A stretch of DNA of 46,367 nt from an uncultured Prevotellaceae bacterium (GTDB taxonomy: Bacteria > Bacteroidota > Bacteroidia > Bacteroidales > Bacteroidaceae), in the NCBI GenBank assembly GCA_946411565.1, contig CAMKEM010000020.1:1-46367 (forward strand), written 5' to 3'. This document shows, piece by piece, positions 13,426 through 21,538 of this stretch. The notes beneath the pieces are model-generated. The model worked only from the letters and a program-made list of their open reading frames with translations. It was not told the origin of the DNA and searched no databases. The stretch's first letter is position 1. Every line of letters begins with the position of its first letter. Position numbers and translations under genes: made by a program.

Positions 13426-15321
13426 ATGAAAAAGATATATGCTCTCATTTCTGCGCTCGTGCTGACGATAGCAGCTACGGCACAGACGCTGAACGTCAAG
13501 GTGGGAAATATCATCTATCAGTATCCTGCCTCTCAGACAGGCGAGATGACATACGCCAACGGCACTTCGCTTACCATTATGGGCAAGACATTTACGCTCA
13601 GCGATATAGATGCCTTGACCGTTGATAATTCAGAGGTGAATGACAACCGCGTGACGGTGGAATACGAATCGTCATCGGCAAAGGTGTATGTGGCTGGTAA
13701 CGTGGCGAAATATGTCACCCCGACTATCAATGGCGCTCACGTCACCATCGCCCAGAGCAACACCTCTGCTGTGGATGATGACGAGATAACATATCAGTTG
13801 TCGGGTACAACCTCCAACGGCTCCCTCTCGCTCTCCGGCTCTTATAAATGTACGGTCTCTTTGGCTGGCGTGACATTGACTAACCCAAGCGGTGCGGCTA
13901 TCAATATCACCAACTCCAAGCGCATACAGATAAGTGCGAAGAAAGGCACGGTGAACACGTTGGCTGACGGTGCAAACGGTTCTCAGAAGGCATGTATCTA
14001 CAGCAAGGGACAGCTACAGTTCCAAGGCAATGGCACGCTGAATGTGTCGGGCAATACAAAGCACGCGATAAAGAGTGCTTCGTATATATCAATAAAGAAC
14101 ATCACGCTGAATATCACCTCTGCTGTTGGCGACGGAATCAGTTGCGAGGAATATATGCAGATGAAGAGCGGTGTGGTTACTATCAGCGGAGTCGGCGACG
14201 ATGGCATACAATGCGACCTTGGCGGTGATACCTCTACTGGCGAGACCGAGGACCACGACGATGAGGATAGCGGTAACGTGTATATCGAGGGCGGTACACT
14301 CACCATTACCACAACTGCTGTTGCATCTAAGGGCATCAAGGCCGATGGCGATATCCGCGTAACCGATGGCGTCGTCAATATAACGACTACAGGCAACGGC
14401 ACTTACGATACCGACGATAAGGATGCGAAGGGATGTGCCGGACTTAATGCTGACGGTAACATGACTATCAGCGGCGGCACTATCACTCTGAAATCCACAG
14501 GCTCGGGCGGTAAGTGCATCAAGGTTGACGGCAAGCTCAATGTTACTGGTGGTGTGATAGAGGCAACCACAACGGGCGGCACATATAAATACGGTAATGC
14601 GGATTCCCAGCCGAAGGCTATCAAAAGCGATGGTAACATGACAATTAGCGGTGGCACTATCAAGGCTACGGTAAGCGGTCATGAGGCTATCGAGACAAAG
14701 GGCGAGATGACTATCACCGACGGCTATGTGTATGCTTTCAGCTCTTCTGACGATGCTATCAATGCGTCAAGTCACATGTATCTGAAAGGCGGTACCGTGA
14801 TAGGAGTGAGCAACGGCAACGACGGCATCGACACCAACGGCAATATGTATATCTCCGGCGGCACTATCATAGCGTGTGGAGCTGGTCAGCCAGAGTGCGG
14901 ACTTGATGCAGCCGAGCGTTACAATCTCTATATCACAGGCGGCACCGTACTAGGCGTTGGCGGTGGCAATAACAGCGTGACCTCAACAAGCGGTTCCCAG
15001 TGTGTTCTCAGCACTTCAGGTAGTGCTACGGCAGGAACAGAGGTTACTATAAAGAGCGGTTCAACAACACTTGCCACATTCACCATACCTGAAGGCTATT
15101 CTCCTTCAAACGGCGGCTTCGGCGGTGGTGGCTTCGGTCCTGGTGGTGGTTTCGGAGGCGGTGGCTTTGGTCCTGGCGGCTTCGGTGGTGGCTCACAGGG
15201 CAACGGCAGCTATAGCTATCTGCTCAGTTGTCCCGGTCTCACCTATGGCACAAGTTATACCGTAACCATCGGTTCTGCCTCAAGTAGCTGCAAGGCTGCA
15301 ACGAGTTATGCAGGAAGGTAA
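13426..15321 (+). CDS. Secreted carbohydrate-binding beta-helix protein (Cthe_2159/DUF4353-like)
   Basis: This 631-residue protein has a Sec signal peptide (MKKIYALISALVLTIAATAQ). Residues 20-70 form a short domain resembling the N-terminus of the product of 12728-13111. The main part (about 105-520) has repeated right-handed beta-helix units such as KADGDIRVTDGVVNI, NADGNMTISGGTITL and KSDGNMTISGGTIKA. This fits the Cthe_2159 family, whose founding member binds acidic plant polysaccharide. A Gly/Phe/Pro-rich linker (GGFGGGGFGPGGGFGGGGFG) precedes a short C-terminal beta segment. Likely role: binding polysaccharide at or outside the envelope. No enzyme motif is visible. Confidence 0.8.
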   Translation: MKKIYALISALVLTIAATAQTLNVKVGNIIYQYPASQTGEMTYANGTSLTIMGKTFTLSDIDALTVDNSEVNDNRVTVEYESSSAKVYVAGNVAKYVTPTINGAHVTIAQSNTSAVDDDEITYQLSGTTSNGSLSLSGSYKCTVSLAGVTLTNPSGAAINITNSKRIQISAKKGTVNTLADGANGSQKACIYSKGQLQFQGNGTLNVSGNTKHAIKSASYISIKNITLNITSAVGDGISCEEYMQMKSGVVTISGVGDDGIQCDLGGDTSTGETEDHDDEDSGNVYIEGGTLTITTTAVASKGIKADGDIRVTDGVVNITTTGNGTYDTDDKDAKGCAGLNADGNMTISGGTITLKSTGSGGKCIKVDGKLNVTGGVIEATTTGGTYKYGNADSQPKAIKSDGNMTISGGTIKATVSGHEAIETKGEMTITDGYVYAFSSSDDAINASSHMYLKGGTVIGVSNGNDGIDTNGNMYISGGTIIACGAGQPECGLDAAERYNLYITGGTVLGVGGGNNSVTSTSGSQCVLSTSGSATAGTEVTIKSGSTTLATFTIPEGYSPSNGGFGGGGFGPGGGFGGGGFGPGGFGGGSQGNGSYSYLLSCPGLTYGTSYTVTIGSASSSCKAATSYAGR

Positions 15322-15342
15322 AAGAAAAAACAGTCCCTAACC

Positions 15343-15495
15343 AGTGGCCCCTCACCCGTCCTACGGACACCCTCTCCCCAAGGGGCGAGGGATAAGTTAC
15401 CTTTTCTCGCTATTGGGATTCCATTAGGGCACAATACATACATCCTCCTCGCCCCTTGGGGAGAGGATGCCTGCAAGGCAGGTGAGGGGCAGTTT
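15343..15495. repeat. Inverted pair of family C hairpin repeats
   Basis: Two GC-rich copies (about 15343-15390 and 15448-15492) lie head to head. The first has CTCTCCCCAAGGGGCGAGG; the second has CTCGCCCCTTGGGGAGAGG and GCCTGCAAGGC. Together with the spacer they could form one long hairpin. This may end the upstream transcript. Confidence 0.7.
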
Positions 15496-15527
15496 TACAA
15501 TATTCCCCTTTTTCTTACGTTATAAAT

Positions 15528-16694
15528 ATGACAAAATTACAATGTATGAAGCAGTCGCGACTGGAGAACATCATATACTTGGCGGTGTGGGGCTTGCTCT
15601 TTGCAGCTCCATTGCTGAGCCTGTATGTGCGCACGGTAAGCGACCCGAACATCGAGTTCAACTGGACTGAGGTGTTTATCGTGTGGCGGCATTTCGCAGT
15701 CTATCTGCTGCTGTTCCTCGTGCATAACTTCCTTGTTGCACCGCTGCTCGTACATAGCCATAAGCGAATAGCGTATTTCACCCTTGTCACCGTGCTGCTC
15801 GTGGCATTCGTAGCATATTGCTACAACAGCCGACCTGAGCCGAAAGGTCACATGCCGCCTATGGAGAAACCACTTCCACCGCCATCAACCAAGATGATGG
15901 GGATGGAGGGCAATAAACCGCCATTCAGGCATCATCCACCTCCATTCTGGAGAGACATGGATAGGCACAATGTCCCGCCACCTTTCGTCTTCATCGGCGA
16001 ACATGAGATAATGGCAATCGCGGTGCTTCTCCTGATGTTCGGTGTTAATCTCGGCATAAAGAACTATATCCGAAGCCGTGACGATAGGAAGCGCCTCGTG
16101 GAACTTGAGAAGCAGAATCTGGAACAGCAGTTGGAATACCTCCGCTATCAAATCAATCCGCATTTCTTCATGAACACGCTCAACAACATCCACGCCTTGG
16201 TGGATTTCGACCCGGCAAAGGCGCAGGAAACTATTGTTGAACTGTCGAAGATGATGCGTTTCGTGCTATACGAGGGCAACAAACAGAGCGTACCGCTATC
16301 GCGTGAACTTGACTTCATTCGCCACTATGTCACCCTGATGCAGCTACGCTTTACTGATAAGGTGAAGATTTCGCTGAATCTGCCTCTTGAAACACCAGAG
16401 CGCCAGATACCGCCTCTGATTCTCGTCACCTTTATAGAGAATGCTTTCAAGCATGGAGTAAGTTATCAGCATGAATCGTTCATAAACGTGAATGTCGCTG
16501 TGGAGGATGAGATGATGAGGTTCAGTTGCCATAACTCGAAGGCAGACCGCCCAAACGAGGAAAAGGGTGGAGTAGGGCTTGCCAATGTCCGCAAACGCCT
16601 TGATCTGATATACGGTGAGAGGTATAGGCTTAGTATAAAAGACAAGGTAGATGCCTATCATGTGGAGCTTTCTATTCCGCTTGTTAAGGGGTAG
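15528..16694 (+). CDS. LytS/YehU-type sensor histidine kinase
   Basis: This 388-residue membrane kinase likely pairs with the LytTR regulator that follows. Four membrane segments are visible (about 15-35, 52-74, 82-100, 163-183). The loop between the third and fourth (about 101-162) is rich in Pro, Met and His (HMPPMEKPLPPP, KPPFRHHPPPFWRDMDRHN), unusual for the family and suggestive of metal or cationic ligand sensing. The cytoplasmic part has a short coiled coil, then the His_kinase region with phospho-acceptor His212 in NPHFFMNTLNN. The ATPase domain has FIENAFKHG (N box) and GVGLANVRKRL (G box). A second in-frame ATG six codons in is an alternative start. Confidence 0.9.
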   Translation: MTKLQCMKQSRLENIIYLAVWGLLFAAPLLSLYVRTVSDPNIEFNWTEVFIVWRHFAVYLLLFLVHNFLVAPLLVHSHKRIAYFTLVTVLLVAFVAYCYNSRPEPKGHMPPMEKPLPPPSTKMMGMEGNKPPFRHHPPPFWRDMDRHNVPPPFVFIGEHEIMAIAVLLLMFGVNLGIKNYIRSRDDRKRLVELEKQNLEQQLEYLRYQINPHFFMNTLNNIHALVDFDPAKAQETIVELSKMMRFVLYEGNKQSVPLSRELDFIRHYVTLMQLRFTDKVKISLNLPLETPERQIPPLILVTFIENAFKHGVSYQHESFINVNVAVEDEMMRFSCHNSKADRPNEEKGGVGLANVRKRLDLIYGERYRLSIKDKVDAYHVELSIPLVKG

Positions 16695-16769
16695 GAGGTT
16701 AGTGGTTAGGGTTAAGAGATTAGAGTTAAGAGTAAGTAATTCAAAATTAAGTAAACGTGCCTTTCTGCG

Positions 16770-16822
16770 CTAGCCTCTCCTCCCCATCACGGGGGAGGAT
16801 GCCCGAAGGGCAGGAAGGGGTC
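16770..16822. repeat. Family C repeat forming the leader of the response regulator gene
   Basis: It is nearly identical to 12108-12158 (CCCATCACGGGGGAGG then GCCCGAAGGGC and GGAAGGGGTCT) and ends 7 bases before the start codon at 16830. It lies between the kinase and its regulator. Confidence 0.8.
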
Positions 16823-16829
16823 TATAATT

Positions 16830-17555
16830 ATGACTATCCGTTGTCTTGCCATAGATGATGAACCACTTGCTCTCAAGCAGCTTGTGGCATATATCAGTAA
16901 GGTGCAGTTCCTTGAACTTGCAGCCCAGTGCCAGAGTGCCTTGGAGGCTCGTGAGTTCTTGGAGAACGACACTGTCGATGCCATCTTCTGTGACATCAAC
17001 ATGCCCGACCTCAACGGAATGGATTTCGTTAAATCACTTGCCGTGCCCCCACTCGTCGTCTTCACCACCGCCTACTCCGAGTATGCCGTGGAAGGCTTTC
17101 GTGTCAATGCCGTTGACTATCTGTTAAAGCCCTTCGGCTTTCAGGAGTTCCAGAGAGCGGTGCAAAGGCTATGTGAGAGAAAGGGAATGGGCAGCTCTCA
17201 GCCATCACAAAAGGAGGAAGCAGACACAGACACTCTCTTCCTCAAGACCGACAACCGCATAGTGAACGTGAACATCTCCGATATCCGTTATATCGAGGCA
17301 ATGAGCGAGTATCTGAAGGTATGGCTCGACAGTCAGCCAAAGCCAATCATCACGCTCCTGTCAATGAAGAAGATTGAGGAACGCCTGCCAAATAACTTCA
17401 TGCGCATCCACCGCTCCTATATCATAAACCTCACTAAGATACAGGAGGTGAACAAGAATCGCGTGGTTATGGATGCGGATGCCTATCTACCAATAGGTGA
17501 TTTATACAAGGAGGCATTTCAAAGGTATCTGAGCACCAAATTCCTGAGTCGCTAA
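16830..17555 (+). CDS. LytTR-type response regulator
   Basis: This 241-residue protein has a receiver domain (1-120) with acidic residues D9-D10, phospho-acceptor Asp55 in FCDINMPD, and the conserved Lys in LLKPF. A LytTR DNA-binding domain follows (about 140-240) with FLKTDNRIVNVNISDIRYIE and FMRIHRSYIINL. It would be phosphorylated by the kinase encoded upstream and then act as a transcription factor. LytTR proteins bind pairs of short direct repeats; I could not assign a site here. The pair is separated by 135 bases that include a GC-rich repeat. Confidence 0.93.
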   Translation: MTIRCLAIDDEPLALKQLVAYISKVQFLELAAQCQSALEAREFLENDTVDAIFCDINMPDLNGMDFVKSLAVPPLVVFTTAYSEYAVEGFRVNAVDYLLKPFGFQEFQRAVQRLCERKGMGSSQPSQKEEADTDTLFLKTDNRIVNVNISDIRYIEAMSEYLKVWLDSQPKPIITLLSMKKIEERLPNNFMRIHRSYIINLTKIQEVNKNRVVMDADAYLPIGDLYKEAFQRYLSTKFLSR

Positions 17556-17585
17556 CACTATATTTGAGAATAGCAATAAAGTTGA

Positions 17586-17622
17586 GTCTGCATTACCAGT
17601 TACGTTGTAATGGTAGTGCAGA
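17586..17622 (+). terminator. Hairpin after the response regulator gene
   Basis: TCTGCATTACCA and TGGTAGTGCAGA form a 12-position stem with one G-T pair, about 30 bases after the stop. No T run follows directly, so it may be a terminator or a processing site. Confidence 0.5.
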
Positions 17623-17718
17623 TTACTCGTTATATAAAGCGCAAATAATTCTTTCGCTTTTATTGTTTTATTTTTCGTTATAGTGTTGTTTTTGATAGAA
17701 ATGTATTGAAAAAATGAT

Positions 17719-17726
17719 TATTTTTG
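17719..17726 (+). promoter_or_regulatory. -7 box of the aquaporin-family gene
   Basis: TATTTTTG lies 28 bases before the ATG at 17755. The nearest TTTG (17691) is 24 bases upstream, longer than usual. Confidence 0.55.
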
Positions 17727-17754
17727 CATTGTGAAATAACTAAAACATATTTAT

Positions 17755-18570
17755 ATGCTGAAAGATTTTATTGGAGAAATGATGGGAACATTCATTCTCA
17801 CTCTGTTTGGATGCTGCAGCGTGGCTGTGGCGGTGTTGTTCGGGGAATATAACAGTATATTCCAGATTGGTATTGTTTGGGGATTGGCGGTTACGCTTGC
17901 CATATTCCTTACGCGTAATATCTGTTGCGCTCATCTAAACCCAGCTGTTTCTGTTGCTATGGTGGTAGGTGGAAGAATGAGTGCGAGGAAATTGCCGTCT
18001 TATCTGTTGGCACAGTTCTGTGGCGCTATTCTTGCGGGATTCATGCTGTATATCCTTTTCTCGCCTTCAATAGCGCAGTATGAGCTGACGCATAATATTG
18101 TAAGAGGAACGGAAGGTTCGGTAGATACCGCTCGTATGTTTGGTGAGTTCTATCCTAACCCTGGTGATGCTACCTCTACGGTTTCTCTTCCGCTTGCCAT
18201 GCTTGCCGAAGGATTTGGCACATTCCTGCTTGCGTTGTTTATCTTCGGACTTACGGAAGACTGCAATGTGGGACGTCCTTCATCAGACCTTCAGCCATTG
18301 TTCATTGGTTTGACGGTATCGAGCATCATCTTCTTCATTGCACCGCTTACACAGGCAGGACTGAACCCAGCACGTGATTTCGGTCCACGACTTGTGGCAT
18401 ATATTCTTGGTTGGGGAAATTATGCGCTTCCTGATGCCGTGGGTGGTTGGTTCTGGGTGTATATCCTTGCTCCAATCGTTGGAGCTTCGGTGGCAGCATT
18501 GTTCTTCAAATATGTGCTTGAGCCTATAAATGAAAAGAAGAACCACCAGTGTGGATGTAAGAACAATTAA
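17755..18570 (+). CDS. MIP-family channel (aquaporin/glycerol facilitator type)
   Basis: This 271-residue inner-membrane channel has six membrane segments and the two NPA boxes: HLNPAVS (N62) and GLNPARDFGPR (N204). The Asp directly after the second NPA-Arg is typical of the glycerol-facilitator branch, so glycerol or small solutes are likelier than water only. The insertion between segments 3 and 4 (NIVRGTEGSVDTARMFGEFY) is also seen in that branch. The C-terminus ends in HQCGCKNN, which might bind metal. It has its own promoter and lies 184 bases upstream of the COG0523 GTPase. Confidence 0.9.
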   Translation: MLKDFIGEMMGTFILTLFGCCSVAVAVLFGEYNSIFQIGIVWGLAVTLAIFLTRNICCAHLNPAVSVAMVVGGRMSARKLPSYLLAQFCGAILAGFMLYILFSPSIAQYELTHNIVRGTEGSVDTARMFGEFYPNPGDATSTVSLPLAMLAEGFGTFLLALFIFGLTEDCNVGRPSSDLQPLFIGLTVSSIIFFIAPLTQAGLNPARDFGPRLVAYILGWGNYALPDAVGGWFWVYILAPIVGASVAALFFKYVLEPINEKKNHQCGCKNN

Positions 18571-18591
18571 CAGTTGATAATTAACAATTTA

Positions 18592-18747
18592 ATGTACTAT
18601 TTGACTATGTACTATTTATGTACTATTTGGTTTATGTACTATTTTTGCAAAATCAATAGCCGAATGGTAAATAGGAAGTTGCGTAGCTTGATGAGCTTTG
18701 CGAATAAATCTCTGTAAATAGTACATAGTAAATAGCTAAATAGTAAA
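18592..18747. repeat. AT-rich ATGTACTATTT repeats around a promoter box
   Basis: About four direct copies of ATGTACTATTT (18592-18645) precede inverted AAATAGTACATAGTAAATAG units (18714-18747). Similar units occur near 30905-30945 and 34890-34925. The last direct copy forms the -7 box TATTTTTG (18640-18647). Confidence 0.6.
18640..18647 (+). promoter_or_regulatory. -7 box of the COG0523 GTPase gene
   Basis: TATTTTTG lies 107 bases before the start codon and is made by the AT-rich direct repeat. No proper -33 box is seen. Confidence 0.45.
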
Positions 18748-18754
18748 TACAATT

Positions 18755-19840
18755 ATGAATAAACAGACAAGACTTATTATTGCCGGCGGATTTCTTGGTG
18801 CCGGAAAGACAACTCTTATATGGGAAGTGGCACAGAGACTGATGGCACAGGGATTGCGTGTCGGACTTATCACTAATGATCAGGCTCCTGAACTTGTGGA
18901 TAGTAGATTGCTGAAGCAAGCCGACCTTAAGGTTGCTGAGGTGGCAGGTAGTTGTTTCTGCTGTAATTTCAATGGCTTTGTAGATGCCATTAAGTCCCTT
19001 CGCTCTGATGTGGAGGCAGATGTTATCCTTGCAGAGCCAGTGGGAAGTTGTGCTGACCTCACGGCTACCATAGTTCGCCCATTGAAGAATTTCCATAACA
19101 CGGAGGTCATTGTTTCGCCTCTCACGGTGCTTAGCGATCCTACTCGCCTAAAGTCTATACTCTACGGAGGCGATGGAGGTTTGCATGAGGATGCTGCCTA
19201 TATCTATCGTAAGCAGTTGGAGGAGAGTGAGGTTATCCTCATCACCAAGACCGATTTGCTGAGCGATGAAGAATTGCAGAAACTGATGAAGGATACGCAG
19301 GCCTGCTTCCATGGAACAAAGGTAATGGCTGCAAGTTCGCAGAATGGTACAGGTGTAAGGGAATGGTTTGAAGAAGTATCTAATCGTCAGGGTGAGGGTA
19401 CTAAGATTCTCGATATCAATTACGACAAATATGCTCATGGTGAGGCTGTGCTTGGATGGTTAAATGGCACGGTGGCACTCACGGGTAAGAATGCCTACTG
19501 GGATTCGCTTCTGAAGGATATCATGAACGGATTTGTAAAGGTTATCAAGCAAGAGAAACTTCGTGTAGGGCATATTAAGGTTATTGCAGAGAATGGCAAG
19601 CAGTATGCTGTAGGTAATATCACTGGTGCTGCCTCTACGCTTCAGGTTCGAGGTTCGGCAGGTATTAGCGATAACGTGAAGCTTATCATCAATGCTCGTG
19701 TGGAGACATCACCAGAGCATCTTGACGAGATTGTTAAGGCTGTGCTTTTGGAAGCCATCAATAATCAGTATAAGGATGAAATCTTGGCTTGGAGATATTT
19801 GATGCCAGGAAGACCAAATCCTACGCATAGGATAGTTTAG
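18755..19840 (+). CDS. COG0523 (CobW/P47K-like) GTPase, metal-cofactor chaperone
   Basis: This 361-residue cytoplasmic G3E GTPase has Walker A GGFLGAGKTT (11-20), the C-x-C-C metal motif (Cys67, Cys69, Cys70), a switch-like EPVGS (94-98) and the TKTD base-recognition motif (164-167). COG0523 proteins deliver zinc or other metals, or act in cobalamin enzyme systems. The C-terminal half has no clear CobW_C domain; it holds KLRVGHIKVIAENGKQYAVG and a second alpha/beta segment. That form is sometimes seen next to corrinoid enzymes, but none is visible here. The gene converges with the minus-strand train, with terminator hairpins between. Confidence 0.85.
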   Translation: MNKQTRLIIAGGFLGAGKTTLIWEVAQRLMAQGLRVGLITNDQAPELVDSRLLKQADLKVAEVAGSCFCCNFNGFVDAIKSLRSDVEADVILAEPVGSCADLTATIVRPLKNFHNTEVIVSPLTVLSDPTRLKSILYGGDGGLHEDAAYIYRKQLEESEVILITKTDLLSDEELQKLMKDTQACFHGTKVMAASSQNGTGVREWFEEVSNRQGEGTKILDINYDKYAHGEAVLGWLNGTVALTGKNAYWDSLLKDIMNGFVKVIKQEKLRVGHIKVIAENGKQYAVGNITGAASTLQVRGSAGISDNVKLIINARVETSPEHLDEIVKAVLLEAINNQYKDEILAWRYLMPGRPNPTHRIV

Positions 19841-19853
19841 CCCCTACCCCCGT

Positions 19854-19877
19854 CCCTTCCCCCGCCCGGGGGAAGGG
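19854..19877 (+). terminator. GC-rich hairpin, end of the COG0523 gene
   Basis: CCCTTCCCCC and GGGGGAAGGG form a perfect 10-base stem with loop GCCC, 14 bases after the stop codon. The same stem recurs at 20075-20098, just beyond the stop of the convergent propeller gene. Confidence 0.7.
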
Positions 19878-19909
19878 AGTGATTACCTTTTATCGATATA
19901 ACTGTTTCT

Positions 19910-20034
19910 AAACGCAAAGACGCAAAGATTTATTATGAACACGGAAATCACAGAATAAACGAAACTTTCGTTTCTTTCGTGCATTCTGTGTTCGAAAAAA
20001 TAAAAAACTCTACGTCTCTGAGTCTTTGCGTTTA
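19910..20034. repeat. Family B palindrome between convergent genes
   Basis: Outer arms are AAACGCAAAGACGCAAAG and CTTTGCGTTT; inner arms are GAACACGGAA and TTCTGTGTTC; the centre is AACGAAACTTTCGTTTC. The B palindrome lies between two GC-rich terminator hairpins. Confidence 0.9.
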
Positions 20035-20074
20035 AATTTGTAGATTACTCATAAGGGGGCATTACTATCTAACT

Positions 20075-20098
20075 CCCTTCCCCCGCTCGGGGGAAGGG
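20075..20098 (-). terminator. GC-rich hairpin, end of the minus-strand train
   Basis: This hairpin has the same 10-base stem as 19854-19877 with loop GCTC, and lies 7 bases past the stop of the last gene of the train. Confidence 0.7.
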
Positions 20099-20104
20099 TA
20101 GGGG

Positions 20105-21379
20105 TTAGGGGCGAATCTTATACGCAGCGAAGAGTTCGCCATGACGAAGGTAGAGAATGCCGTTGTCGATAGCCATGTGTGACCAGTAAGGACCGCTACC
20201 CTTAGCTACGCGGAACTTGCTCACCACGTCGAGCTTATCGGTAGTTGCAGGATTCACGAGTCCAACCATACCGCGACGCTCATCGAAGATGAACACCTTG
20301 TTGTCGGCTGCAATCACCGAACCCTTGCCTGCACCGCCAGTCCATTTCTCCTCATAGCATGTCTTACCAGTTTCCCAGTCAACGCAGCACCATGCACCGT
20401 CGTTGTTGTTAATCCAGTTAGAACCGTAAATTTTGCCATTTACAAGCACATAGCCACCGTGGTGAGTGTCGAGAGTCTCAGTACGCCATGTCACGCTTAC
20501 GCTTTTCAAGTCATCAGCAAGTTGTAGTTGGAAACCGTTGATGTCATAGCCGTGACAGAAGAAAATCTTACCATCCTTATATAAGGCAGAGTTAGGAGCG
20601 ATGTTATCACGACGTGATGGCTGACCTGTAAACTTAGGTCCCCAGTTGTCGAAAGTCCATTCTATATCACCATTGTCAGGATTCACACCTATTACATTTG
20701 CAGCAGTAGAGCTGATAATCTGTCGCTTACCCTTGTATTCAATCATGATAGGCGAAACATATCCCGACTTATCGCCAAGAGCACGGCTCTTCCATATCTC
20801 CTCGCCAGTGTCCTTGTTGAGAGCCACCATAGTGGTCTGATCGCCGCAAGGTGTGTAGATAACCTTGTTGTCATACACCAGAGGGCACTCTGACGTTCCC
20901 CACATACCAGTTTTGCGCTCATACTTCGTACCACCATCAACCTTCCATACTATTTTTCCGTCGGCAATGTCGATGCACACAATCTCACCCATGCCACTTA
21001 TTACGTATGCCTTGCCATCGGCAATGGCAGGAGTGGTACGAGTCTCAGGAAATGACTGCTTCCACGGATTGCCATAAGCCACCGTGTATTGCTTCTCACC
21101 CTTCAGGTTGTAGCATTGAAACACCTCCTGAGTCTGATCCTCGTTCATACCAGTGAGATACACCTTGTCGCCCACCACCAATGGTGATGAATAGCCCTTG
21201 CCTGCATCGAGAGTCTCGAATACGAGAGCTGGCCCCTCTTCAGGCCATGAGGCAAGCAAACCCTTGTCAGGGTAATAGCCATTGTGTTGCGGACCGCGCC
21301 ATCCGTATGGCGTAACCTGTGCCGAAGCACCTAATGTCATTGCTCCGAGCAACAGGAGCGTTGAGAGTTTTTTGTTCAT
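20105..21379 (-). CDS. Secreted PQQ-like beta-propeller protein
   Basis: This 424-residue protein has a Sec signal peptide (MNKKLSTLLLLGAMTLGASA). The rest forms a beta-propeller of the PQQ-like type (quinoprotein alcohol dehydrogenase-like fold). Blades end in units such as VCIDIADGKIVWK, VALNKDTGEEIWKS and CCVDWETGKTCYE. No catalytic residues of PQQ enzymes can be assigned, so it may be a binding or scaffold protein rather than a dehydrogenase. It is the last gene of the minus-strand train and one of five propellers there. It carries no family A insert, but 136 bases of family A sequence separate it from the permease gene. Confidence 0.85.
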   Translation of the reverse strand: MNKKLSTLLLLGAMTLGASAQVTPYGWRGPQHNGYYPDKGLLASWPEEGPALVFETLDAGKGYSSPLVVGDKVYLTGMNEDQTQEVFQCYNLKGEKQYTVAYGNPWKQSFPETRTTPAIADGKAYVISGMGEIVCIDIADGKIVWKVDGGTKYERKTGMWGTSECPLVYDNKVIYTPCGDQTTMVALNKDTGEEIWKSRALGDKSGYVSPIMIEYKGKRQIISSTAANVIGVNPDNGDIEWTFDNWGPKFTGQPSRRDNIAPNSALYKDGKIFFCHGYDINGFQLQLADDLKSVSVTWRTETLDTHHGGYVLVNGKIYGSNWINNNDGAWCCVDWETGKTCYEEKWTGGAGKGSVIAADNKVFIFDERRGMVGLVNPATTDKLDVVSKFRVAKGSGPYWSHMAIDNGILYLRHGELFAAYKIRP

Positions 21380-21408
21380 AATTAAAATATTATTGTTGAG
21401 AGTTTAAT

Positions 21409-21538
21409 GTTTGGTGTTTAGAGATTGGAGTTTAGAATACCCCCTGAATCCCCCTGCGTAGGGAGAGAGGTTAGAGTGGAGGGGTTAGAGTTTAGAGCGA
21501 AAGGCATGTTAATTGTTAATTATTAATTGTTAATTGTT
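21409..21538. repeat. Family A repeat overlapping the permease 3' end
   Basis: The GTTTAGAG/CCCCCTGAATCCCCC part fills the gap. The AATTGTTAATTATTAATTG part runs into the permease gene and encodes its last residues (QQLTINN) and its stop codon. The original end of the permease has therefore been replaced by repeat sequence. Confidence 0.8.
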
